The notes beneath the pieces were generated by a model that was given only the letters and a program-made list of their open reading frames with translations, was not told the origin of the DNA and made no database searches. DNA of 64,000 bases. Source: CAWFSE01 sp963697565 (GTDB taxonomy: Bacteria > Actinomycetota > Actinomycetes > CAVWCF01). The stretch covers positions 310,001 through 374,000 of the forward strand of contig CAVOOM010000006.1 of NCBI GenBank assembly GCA_963697565.1, written 5' to 3'. A program made the position numbers and the translations under genes. Below, piece after piece: positions 20,245 to 28,794 of the stretch (positions are counted from its first letter, which is position 1; every line of letters begins with the position of its first letter).

Positions 20245-21062
20245 GCGGCGGGTTCGGCCCGACCACGGTCATGCGCCGGCTGGACTGGGCGGCGCCGCCC
20301 GCGAAGGTGCACCGCGAGGTGCTCAGCGCGCTGCCGGCCGAGCCGACCGGCAAGCCGCCGCTGCTCTTCGTGCACGGCGCTGCCCACGGCGCGTGGTGCT
20401 TCGCCGAGCACTGGCTGCCGGCCGCCGCCGGGCGCGGCTTCCCGGCGTACGCGGTGTCGCTGCGCGGCCACGGCGGCAGCGGCGGCGCGCGGCGGCTCGG
20501 GCGCACGACCATGCGGGAGTACGTCCACGACGTGCTGCAGACCATCGCCGAGCTGCCCAGCCGTCCGGTGCTGGTGGGCCACGCGATGGGCGGGCTCATC
20601 GTGCAGCTCGTTCTCGAGCGCTACCAGGCGAGGGGCGGGGTGCTGCTCGCGCCGGCCCCGCTTCACGGCGGGTTCGGCGCCTTCCTGTCGATGGCCAGGG
20701 ACCGGCCCTCGCACGCCCTGCGGACGGCGGTCGGCGGCACCGTGCCGATGACGCCCGAGGTGCTCTTCGAGGGGCTCGACCGCGCCGAGGCCGAGCGGCT
20801 GTCCGGCCGCACCGGGCGCGAGTCGCCGATCGCCCAGTGGCAGCTGCTCATCCCGCGCACCACCGGCCCGATCCGCACGCCGATGCTGGTCGTCGGGACG
20901 CCGAACGACCGCCTCGTGCCGCTTGCCGACGTCGAGCGCGCCGCCCGCCGGTACGGGGTGGAGCCGCTGCTGTTCCCCGGCATCGGCCACGACCTGATGC
21001 TGGACGCCGGCCAGGACCGGGTGCTCGCCGCCGTCCTCGACTGGGTCGACGCCCTCGGCTGA
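20241..21062 (+). CDS. Alpha/beta-fold hydrolase with alanine at the nucleophile position
   Basis: Intact 273-residue protein, translationally coupled to the monooxygenase. The oxyanion motif FVHGAAHGAWCF, strand-helix RGHGGSGGARR and the C-terminal HDLMLDAGQ histidine segment are typical. The nucleophile elbow, however, reads VGHAMGG, with Ala where Ser, Asp or Cys is expected. A similar GHA.GG elbow occurs in RutD-like proteins. Either the protein is catalytically altered or it acts as a lyase or binding protein. The codon is an unambiguous gcg. Confidence 0.85.
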   Translation: MSGGFGPTTVMRRLDWAAPPAKVHREVLSALPAEPTGKPPLLFVHGAAHGAWCFAEHWLPAAAGRGFPAYAVSLRGHGGSGGARRLGRTTMREYVHDVLQTIAELPSRPVLVGHAMGGLIVQLVLERYQARGGVLLAPAPLHGGFGAFLSMARDRPSHALRTAVGGTVPMTPEVLFEGLDRAEAERLSGRTGRESPIAQWQLLIPRTTGPIRTPMLVVGTPNDRLVPLADVERAARRYGVEPLLFPGIGHDLMLDAGQDRVLAAVLDWVDALG

Positions 21063-21073
21063 CGCCGCCTCAC

Positions 21074-21129
21074 CCCGGGTTGTCAGAGATAGCGGAGGCC
21101 ATGGCCTCCGCTATCTCTGACAACCCGGG
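21074..21129. repeat. 56-bp perfect palindrome (copy B)
   Basis: All 28 base pairs are complementary about the centre at 21101/21102, with no loop. It runs from cccgggttgtcagagata through the central ccatgg to the mirror half. It lies 11 bases after the hydrolase stop and 48 bases before the next start. It shares its terminal and central sequence with the degenerate repeat at 12748. Confidence 0.9.
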
Positions 21130-21177
21130 AGGGGTGGGGGGCTCCACCGCGCGCGGGCGCGCGCCGATACACGGTGG

Positions 21178-21807
21178 GTGAGGCTCTGGCTGGCGGGCAC
21201 GCTGATGCTGTCTGCCCTGTGGCTGGCCGCCCGGATGACCTCGGGGCACCGCCACGGCCTGGCCATCCCGCTGCTGGTCGCGCCCGGGCTGGTCCTCGCC
21301 TCGCTGGAGTACCGCGACTGGCAGGAGGTCGAGCGGATGGCCGCCACGGCGTCCGCGGTCGCCGGGCGCGACGTGTCGGTGTCGTGCCAGCGCCTCGGCG
21401 GCACGTTCATCGACGTCGGCTCCGAGCTGGGCTACGTGGAGTTCGACGCCCAGGGCCGGCCGGACGACATCGCCCACCTGGAGTACGAGGCCTGCGAGAA
21501 CCTCCGCGACTGGCTGCGCTCGCCCAAGATCGATCCGACCCGCGACCAGGTCATCGCCGTGCACGTGCTCGCCCACGAGGCCTGGCACCTGCGCGGGGAG
21601 ATCAACGAGGCGATCACCGAGTGCTCCTCGCTGCAGCGCACCGCCGCGGTCGCCCAGAGCCTGGGGGCCACGCCCGACCACGCCCAACGGCTCGCCGAGG
21701 CGTACTGGCAGGACGTCTACCCCTTCATGCCGGCGCAGTACCGCAGCGCGGACTGCCAGGACGGCGGTGAGCTGGACCTCGACCCCGCCAGCGACCTCTG
21801 GCCCTGA
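21178..21807 (+). CDS. Membrane-anchored protein with HExxH zinc motif
   Basis: Intact 209-residue protein of unknown function. An N-terminal hydrophobic region (about residues 3-40) may form one or two membrane segments. The rest contains VLAHEAWHLRGEINEAITEC, an HExxH with a following NEAITE that could supply the third ligand. Three cysteines follow or precede. GTG 21178 starts the frame directly after the palindrome. No family name can be given confidently. It stands between the palindrome and purF, on the same strand. Confidence 0.7.
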   Translation: MRLWLAGTLMLSALWLAARMTSGHRHGLAIPLLVAPGLVLASLEYRDWQEVERMAATASAVAGRDVSVSCQRLGGTFIDVGSELGYVEFDAQGRPDDIAHLEYEACENLRDWLRSPKIDPTRDQVIAVHVLAHEAWHLRGEINEAITECSSLQRTAAVAQSLGATPDHAQRLAEAYWQDVYPFMPAQYRSADCQDGGELDLDPASDLWP

Positions 21808-21836
21808 CCCCCCGCCGGCCGACGTAGACTCGGCGC

Positions 21837-23453
21837 GTGCCCCGCCCCGATGGCCGCCTCTCCCACGACCTGCTGGCCGGGGAGAAGGGCCCCCAGGACG
21901 CCTGCGGGGTCTTCGGCGTCTGGGCCCCCGGTGAAGAGGTCTCCAAGCTCACCTACTTCGGCCTGTACGCCCTGCAGCACCGCGGCCAGGAGTCGGCCGG
22001 CATCGCGGTCAGCGACGGCCACCAGATCCTCGTCTACAAGGACATGGGGCTGGTCGCGCAGGTCTTCGACGAGAGCCACCTGAACGCCCTGCACGGCCAC
22101 CTGGCGATCGGCCACTGCCGCTACTCCACGACCGGCTCGAGCGTGTGGGAGAACGCCCAGCCGACCTTCCGGGCGACGGCCACCGGCTCGATCGCCCTGG
22201 GCCACAACGGCAACCTGATCAACACCCGCGAGCTCGCCGACCTCGTCGAGAAGCTGCGCGAGGAGCGCGGCGAGCTGCCGCTCGGCTCGACCGGCCACGG
22301 CCTCGGCGCCAGCAGCGACACCGACCTGGTGACGACGCTGCTGGCCAGCCACCCCGACCGCTCGCTCGAGGCCAGCGCGCTCGATGTGCTGCCGCGGCTG
22401 CGCGGGGCGTACTGCCTGGTCTTCATGGACGAGACGACGCTGTACGCCGCCCGCGACCCGCAGGGGATCCGCCCGCTGGTCCTCGGCCGCCTGGAGCGCG
22501 GCTGGGTGGTCGCCTCGGAGACGGCCGCCCTCGACATCGTGGGCGCGTCGTTCGTCCGCGAGGTCGAGCCGGGCGAGCTGATCGCCATCGACGAGCACGG
22601 CCTGCGCACCCAGCGCTTCGCCCCCGCCGACCCCAAGGGCTGCCTGTTCGAGTACGTCTACCTGGCCCGCCCCGACACCACGATCGCCGGTCGCGGGGTC
22701 AACGACGCGCGCGTCGAGGTGGGCCGCCGGCTGGCGGTCGAGGCGCCGGTCGAGGCCGACCTGGTCATCCCGGTGCCCGAGTCGGGCACGCCGGCCGCGA
22801 TCGGCTACAGCCAGGGCTCCGGCATCCCCTACGGCCAGGGGTTGGTGAAGAACGCGTACGTCGGGCGCACGTTCATCCAGCCCTCGCAGACCATCCGCCA
22901 GCTCGGCATCCGGCTCAAGTTGAACCCGCTGCGCGACGTCATCCACGGCAAGCGGCTCGTCGTCGTCGACGACTCGATCGTGCGCGGCAACACCCAGCGC
23001 GCGCTGATCCGGATGCTGCGCGAGGCCGGCGCCGCCGAGGTGCACGTGCGCATCTCGTCGCCACCGGTGAAGTGGCCGTGCTTCTACGGCATCGACTTCG
23101 CCTCCCGCGCCGAGCTGATCGCCAACGGGCTGGCGGTGGACGAGATCCGGCAGTCGATCGGGGCCGACTCGTTGGCGTACATCTCGCTCGAGGAGCTCGT
23201 CGACGCCACCGCGATCCCGATGGACCGGCTGTGCCGGGCCTGCTTCGACGGGGTCTACCCGATCGAGCTGCCCGACGCCGACCTGCTCGGCAAGCACCTG
23301 CTTGAGGGCATCGAGCGGCGCGCGGAGCTCGCGGCGCACGCCGAAGGCGCCATCGACATGGCCGACGGCCGGATCGAGGTGACCCGCGACGCCGACGGCC
23401 TCACCACCCTGCTGGCCGGAGGCGGGGCGGACGACGCCCTGTCGCGGCCGTGA
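21837..23453 (+). CDS. purF: Amidophosphoribosyltransferase
   Basis: First committed enzyme of purine synthesis, making phosphoribosylamine from PRPP and glutamine. The frame is intact at 538 residues. A 22-residue propeptide precedes the catalytic Cys23 in ACGVFGVWAPG. RGQESAGIAV and LVVVDDSIVRGNTQ (PRPP loop) are clear. Cysteines in GCLFEY, KWPCFYG and LCRACFDG match the B. subtilis-type 4Fe-4S ligands, so an iron-sulfur cluster is likely. GTG 21837 is the start. Confidence 0.97.
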   Translation: MPRPDGRLSHDLLAGEKGPQDACGVFGVWAPGEEVSKLTYFGLYALQHRGQESAGIAVSDGHQILVYKDMGLVAQVFDESHLNALHGHLAIGHCRYSTTGSSVWENAQPTFRATATGSIALGHNGNLINTRELADLVEKLREERGELPLGSTGHGLGASSDTDLVTTLLASHPDRSLEASALDVLPRLRGAYCLVFMDETTLYAARDPQGIRPLVLGRLERGWVVASETAALDIVGASFVREVEPGELIAIDEHGLRTQRFAPADPKGCLFEYVYLARPDTTIAGRGVNDARVEVGRRLAVEAPVEADLVIPVPESGTPAAIGYSQGSGIPYGQGLVKNAYVGRTFIQPSQTIRQLGIRLKLNPLRDVIHGKRLVVVDDSIVRGNTQRALIRMLREAGAAEVHVRISSPPVKWPCFYGIDFASRAELIANGLAVDEIRQSIGADSLAYISLEELVDATAIPMDRLCRACFDGVYPIELPDADLLGKHLLEGIERRAELAAHAEGAIDMADGRIEVTRDADGLTTLLAGGGADDALSRP

Positions 23454-23463
23454 GGCCCGCGCG

Positions 23464-24588
<1,125 letters not shown>

Positions 24589-24609
24589 CCGAATGAGCGG
24601 CGGGAGGGG

Positions 24610-24852
24610 TCAGCCGGAGACGGCGTACCCGTCGCCCTCGTCATCCTCGTCGTCCTCGGCGGAGTAGAGGTCCTCGGTGTCGTCGTCCACGGCGTACTTC
24701 GCGAGCAGCTCGGGGTCGACCTCGTCGCCGGAGCCGGCCGGTCCCTCGTGGATCAGGTCGGCGCGCAGCCGGTTCAGATCCATGTCGCCGCTGTTGTACT
24801 TCAACTCGCGGGCAACCTTGGTCTGCTTGGCCTTCGCTCGGCCGCGTCCCAT
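24610..24852 (-). CDS. DUF3073 family small protein
   Basis: Intact 80-residue actinobacterial protein of unknown function, convergent with purM. The basic start MGRGRAKAKQTKVARELKY, followed by an acidic Asp/Glu-rich tail, is the family signature. It may bind nucleic acid, but this is inference from charge only. Confidence 0.92.
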   Translation of the reverse strand: MGRGRAKAKQTKVARELKYNSGDMDLNRLRADLIHEGPAGSGDEVDPELLAKYAVDDDTEDLYSAEDDEDDEGDGYAVSG

Positions 24853-24939
24853 GGCTCGACCCCCTCTACGGGGCCGTCACGCCCCGACGATGGTCACAGT
24901 TGGTCCCGGTGGATGCCCACCGGCTGGAAATCACGGGCG

Positions 24940-26016
24940 TCAGGATAGCCGCTCGGCGGCGGTGCTCGCATGCCACGTGCCTTCGGCGATCCGCGCCTCG
25001 GCCAGCCGCTCGGCGGCGGCGACCGGCAGCACACCCTCGGCCTGCGCGAGCGCCAGCACCTCGCGGGTGGTGTCGAAGACGCGGGCCGTGCGCGCCCGCG
25101 CCCGCTCCATCGAGAAGCCGTGCAGCTCGTCGGCCACCTGGATCACCCCGCCGCAGTTGACCAGGAAGTCCGGGGCGTAGAGCACCCCCCGCTCGGCCAG
25201 CGCCGCCGCGACGCCCGGGTGGGCGAGCTGGTTGTTGGCCGCGCCAGCGACGACCCGCGCGGTCAGGAGGCCCACCACGTCGTCGGTGAGCGCGCCGCCG
25301 AGGGCGCAGGGCGCGTACGCGTCGAGGCCCAGGCCGGCCAGGGCCGCGGGCTCCACCGCGTCGACGCCCGGCCGCTCGGCCCGCAGCCGCGCCACCGCAT
25401 CGGCGTCGGGGTCGGCCACGACGACGGAGGCCCCGTCGTCGGCGAGCAGGGCCGCCAGCCGCGCGCCGACCTTGCCGACGCCGCTCACCCCGACCCGCCG
25501 CCCGCGCAGGGTCGGCTCGCCCCAGACCTGCTCGGCGCAGGCGCGCAGCCCCTGGAAGACCCCGTACGCGGTGAGCACGCCCGAGTCGCCGCCCCCGCCG
25601 CGCTCCGGCGATCGGCCCGTCGTCCACGGGTTCTCCTCGCCGATCACGTCAAGGTCGGCGACGGTGCACCCGACGTCGCCGGCGGTGACGTACCGCCCGC
25701 CGAGCGAGCGCAGGAAGCGGCCGTACGCGTGCAGCAGCTCAGGGCTGCGGGTCGCCGCCGGGTCGCCCCACAGGACCGCCTTGCCGCCGCCGTGGTCGAG
25801 GCCCGCGAGAGCGTTCTTGTACGACATGGCTCGGCTCAGCGCCAGCACGTCGGCCAGCGCCTCGTCCTCCGAGGCGTACGCGCGCCACCGGGTGCCCCCG
25901 AGCGCGGGGCCTCGGCGCGTCGAGTGGATCGCCACGATGGCCCGCAGGCCGGTCGCGGGGTCGCTGCCGAAGACCACCTGCTCGTGCCCGGAGAGCCGGG
26001 CGAGGACCTCGCTCAC
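24940..26016 (-). CDS. Leucine/valine dehydrogenase (Glu/Leu/Phe/Val family)
   Basis: NAD-dependent oxidative deamination of branched-chain amino acids, as in Streptomyces valine dehydrogenase. The 358-residue frame is intact. The catalytic lysine lies in LDHGGGKAVLWGD, the ALGGTRWRAYASEDEALADV N-terminal domain precedes it, and the Rossmann motif VSGVGKVGARLAALL follows. Leucine versus valine preference cannot be read. It is divergent from bldC. Confidence 0.9.
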   Translation of the reverse strand: MSEVLARLSGHEQVVFGSDPATGLRAIVAIHSTRRGPALGGTRWRAYASEDEALADVLALSRAMSYKNALAGLDHGGGKAVLWGDPAATRSPELLHAYGRFLRSLGGRYVTAGDVGCTVADLDVIGEENPWTTGRSPERGGGGDSGVLTAYGVFQGLRACAEQVWGEPTLRGRRVGVSGVGKVGARLAALLADDGASVVVADPDADAVARLRAERPGVDAVEPAALAGLGLDAYAPCALGGALTDDVVGLLTARVVAGAANNQLAHPGVAAALAERGVLYAPDFLVNCGGVIQVADELHGFSMERARARTARVFDTTREVLALAQAEGVLPVAAAERLAEARIAEGTWHASTAAERLS

Positions 26017-26047
26017 ACCCCGCAGCGTAGGGTCCGGCGCGCCCGAC

Positions 26048-26075
26048 TAGTCACTTCGGGCTATTTCGGTAGAAT
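26048..26075 (+). promoter_or_regulatory. Candidate bldC promoter
   Basis: A tagaat hexamer at 26070-26075 is a good -10 element in an unusually A/T-rich patch for this genome. A weak tagtca lies 16 bases upstream at 26048. A 69-base leader would separate it from the bldC ATG. Confidence 0.45.
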
Positions 26076-26144
26076 CGGACACCTCAGCCGCGGGCCCCCG
26101 CGATCCTGGGTCGGTCCCCCCCAGCGCCGCAGGAGGCCCTCCGC

Positions 26145-26351
26145 ATGAGCACCCGCTCCCCGGACGCCGAGCCGCTGCTGACCCCGGCCGAGGTCGCCGC
26201 GATGTTCCGCGTCGACCCCAAGACGGTCACCCGCTGGGCCAAGGCGGGCAAGCTCTCCTCGATCCGCACCCTCGGCGGCCACCGCCGCTACCGCGAGTCC
26301 GAGGTCCGCGCGCTCCTCGCCGGGATCCCGCAGCCGCGCACCGAGGCCTGA
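26145..26351 (+). CDS. bldC: BldC family MerR-like transcriptional regulator
   Basis: The 68-residue protein is a single winged helix-turn-helix with no effector domain: LLTPAEVAAMFRVDPKTVTR, then WAKAGKLSSIRTLGGHRRYR. In Streptomyces BldC controls development by cooperative binding to direct repeats. It is also found in non-sporulating actinobacteria. A strong aggagg ribosome-binding site lies 9 bases before the ATG. Intact. Confidence 0.95.
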   Translation: MSTRSPDAEPLLTPAEVAAMFRVDPKTVTRWAKAGKLSSIRTLGGHRRYRESEVRALLAGIPQPRTEA

Positions 26352-26395
26352 GCCCGGCGCGTCGCTCCCTCCGCGGCCTGCCGCTCGAGGGCCGG

Positions 26396-28510
26396 CTAGA
26401 GGCCGTTCAGCTGGTCGACGACCGCGGGCACGTCGCCGAGGTTGTTCCAGTTCACCGCGACGAAGTTGGGCAGCCGGCCGCGCTCGGCCTGGCACTGCTC
26501 GACCCGGGGGCCGAGCACGTCGGCGGCGTTGACCTTCTGCGCGTCGGTGAAGAGCGTCGTGAAGTTGCTCAGCCAGTGGTTGACCAGGAAGAGCGGCGAG
26601 GCGGCGCGGCCGCGGTTCAGCTGGCAGTCGAACGACTCCACCGTCGGGTAGGTGTAGCCGGTGTCCTGCACGTAGTCGAAGCCCTGCAGCAGCCACGGGT
26701 ACGCCGTGCCGCCGCCCTGCTCCTCCTGGAGCACGACGAGCCGCTTGCCGGAGTCGACCATCTCGCCGAGGGTCGGCCACCGGTCACCGGCCCCTCGGGG
26801 CGCGTGGGTGAGCCGGGTGAGCCCCGCCTGGTCGAAGACCGCCGCGGTGTCCTCCGGCGACACGGCGTCCTGGATGAAGATGCTCACGACCTCGGTGGGG
26901 TGGGCATCCATCCAGGCCCGCACTCCCTGCAGCTCGGTCAGCAGGGGCGTGCCGCCGATCTCGCAGACGGTGTGGCACAGGTACGGCTGCACCGGCCCGC
27001 TCGGGGAGCCGCCCTGCAGCTGCTGGACGAGCCGGTTCACCGCCTGCATGATCTCGGGCCCGAAGGTCACCTTGGCCTGCTCGAGCGCCTTCGGGAAGCT
27101 CTGCGGGGCGGTCAGGGCCTTGCCGTTGTCGAGCGGCTGCCCGTACCAGGTGTCGATCAGCAGGACGCGGACGCCTTGGTCGAGCAGCCCCACCATGCCG
27201 GTCGGCTGCTCGGCCAGGAAGAAGTCGGCGTCCTCGGCCGACATCGCGTTGTGGGCAGCGACGTAGGCGACCTCGTCGTACGGGCGCTCGCACAGCTCGA
27301 GGTGGCCGTTGCAGCCGACCTCGGTGCGGTCGGCGACGGCCTGGATCGGTGAGTCGGGAGGCCGGACGTTAAGGGCGAGCAGACCGCCGGCGACCAGCAC
27401 CCCGGCGGTGCCGAGCGCAGCCGGGACGAGCCAACCCCGGTGCCGGCGTTCGGGGAGCCCGGACTCCACCCGTCGGGCGGCCTCGCGGGCCTCGATCTTG
27501 CCGATGGCCTTGTCGATCTCGAGGACGCCGTAGAGCAGCACGCCCACGCCCAGGACGACCGCGAGGCCCTGGATGACCGGTTGGGTCCAGAAGATCAGGC
27601 CCAACCCGAGGATGGCGATCGCGAGCCCGCGGGCCACGGCGGCGCGGATCGAGGACGGCCTGCGGGTCACCCAGCCGCCGACCGCGGCGATGCGCTCGTC
27701 GACGTCGACGTCGGGCAGCGAGGCCGACGCCAGCACCGCAACCATCCCGCCGACGATGAGGATGAGGGTCGCGACGCTGAACAGCGGCTGGCCGAACGAG
27801 GTCCACAGCCCGCCCTCGACCGCGCCGATCAGGGTCGAGTCGTCCACGGTGGAGGCCCAGATCTGCGCCCCCACGGCCAGCAGCAGGAGCAGGCCGCCGC
27901 CGGCGACGATCGCGAGCCCTGCTCCGACGAAACCGCGCCGGGTGTTGGGATGGACGGCGACGCCGAGTGCGAGCAGCGCGAGGGCCAGCAGGGGCAGCAG
28001 CCACGAGAGGGTGTCGGCGATCTGCGCGTACTTCACGGCCGAGGCGATCGGCCCGCCCTGGCCGCCGACGGTGGACAGGGTGACCGGCAGGTTCGGCGGG
28101 ATCGCGGCGGCGGCATCGGGCGACACCGTGCGCAGCAAGGAGGTGACGACGCTGCCGAAGTCCGCCAGCCGCAGCACGATCTGCTGGGAGTCGGGGGTGG
28201 TCAGCGCCCGGTGGGCCTGGCTGGCGGCCAGGCGGAAGATCGGGCTGGCGGCGTCGCTGGAGATGAGCCCCGCCGACACCTGGCCGATCAGCGGCTTGAC
28301 CGCGACCAGGTTCGGCTGCTGGGCGACGGCCGCGTCGGCGACCTGCTCGCCGATCGCGGCGGACACCTCGGGGTCCTTGCGCAGCTCGTCGACGTTGGCG
28401 ACGAAACCGCCCTCGTCGAGCACCTCGCGGTTGAGCAGCCCTGCCAGCCCGCCGAGGGCGACCATGAGCGCGGCCAGCGTCAGCAGCGCGTAGGCGGTCC
28501 AGCGGCGCAC
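26396..28510 (-). CDS. Polytopic membrane protein with C-terminal PLC-X-like phosphodiesterase domain
   Basis: Intact 704-residue protein. One N-terminal membrane segment is followed by an extracytoplasmic region, then about six further hydrophobic segments up to residue 400. The C-terminal domain resembles PI-specific phospholipase C: VAYVAAHNAMS gives the first His-Asn pair, VLLIDTWYG the acidic residue, and PYLCHTVCEIGG the second His. IFIQDAVSPEDTAAVF follows. The substrate is probably a phosphodiester such as phosphatidylinositol, abundant in actinobacteria, but this is inference. It lies 124 bases downstream of the tRNA-Phe gene in transcription order. Confidence 0.75.
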   Translation of the reverse strand: MRRWTAYALLTLAALMVALGGLAGLLNREVLDEGGFVANVDELRKDPEVSAAIGEQVADAAVAQQPNLVAVKPLIGQVSAGLISSDAASPIFRLAASQAHRALTTPDSQQIVLRLADFGSVVTSLLRTVSPDAAAAIPPNLPVTLSTVGGQGGPIASAVKYAQIADTLSWLLPLLALALLALGVAVHPNTRRGFVGAGLAIVAGGGLLLLLAVGAQIWASTVDDSTLIGAVEGGLWTSFGQPLFSVATLILIVGGMVAVLASASLPDVDVDERIAAVGGWVTRRPSSIRAAVARGLAIAILGLGLIFWTQPVIQGLAVVLGVGVLLYGVLEIDKAIGKIEAREAARRVESGLPERRHRGWLVPAALGTAGVLVAGGLLALNVRPPDSPIQAVADRTEVGCNGHLELCERPYDEVAYVAAHNAMSAEDADFFLAEQPTGMVGLLDQGVRVLLIDTWYGQPLDNGKALTAPQSFPKALEQAKVTFGPEIMQAVNRLVQQLQGGSPSGPVQPYLCHTVCEIGGTPLLTELQGVRAWMDAHPTEVVSIFIQDAVSPEDTAAVFDQAGLTRLTHAPRGAGDRWPTLGEMVDSGKRLVVLQEEQGGGTAYPWLLQGFDYVQDTGYTYPTVESFDCQLNRGRAASPLFLVNHWLSNFTTLFTDAQKVNAADVLGPRVEQCQAERGRLPNFVAVNWNNLGDVPAVVDQLNGL

Positions 28511-28608
28511 GAGCCCTCCCCGAGGCCGACCTGGGGCGGGATGCCCGCGCTCGGGCCAGGGTAGATGAGCGGGTCGGAGCGAGGGCCTGCTCGGCCGACC
28601 CGGGTGAG

Positions 28609-28685
28609 TGGTGGCCAGGGGCGGGGTCGAACCGCCGACCTTCCGATTTTCAGTCGGACGCTCGTACCAACTGAGCTACCTGGCC
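28609..28685 (-). tRNA. tRNA-Phe (GAA)
   Basis: The cloverleaf reads ggccaggtagctcag at the 5' end, with the anticodon loop ctGAAaa between tccga and tcgga stems, and the T-arm ggttcgacc. The 7-bp acceptor stem is perfect, the discriminator is A, and CCA is encoded. It belongs to the usual actinobacterial Glu-Asp-Phe group, here split by a protein gene. Confidence 0.97.
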
Positions 28686-28794
28686 GCAGCCGATTCCCTC
28701 TGCGATCCTGAAGATCATGGGAGCGAATCGGACGGGAGTCTACCCCCTGGCCCGGGCCGGGCCAGGGCGGTCCCCGGCCGGCCGAGGCGGGGCG

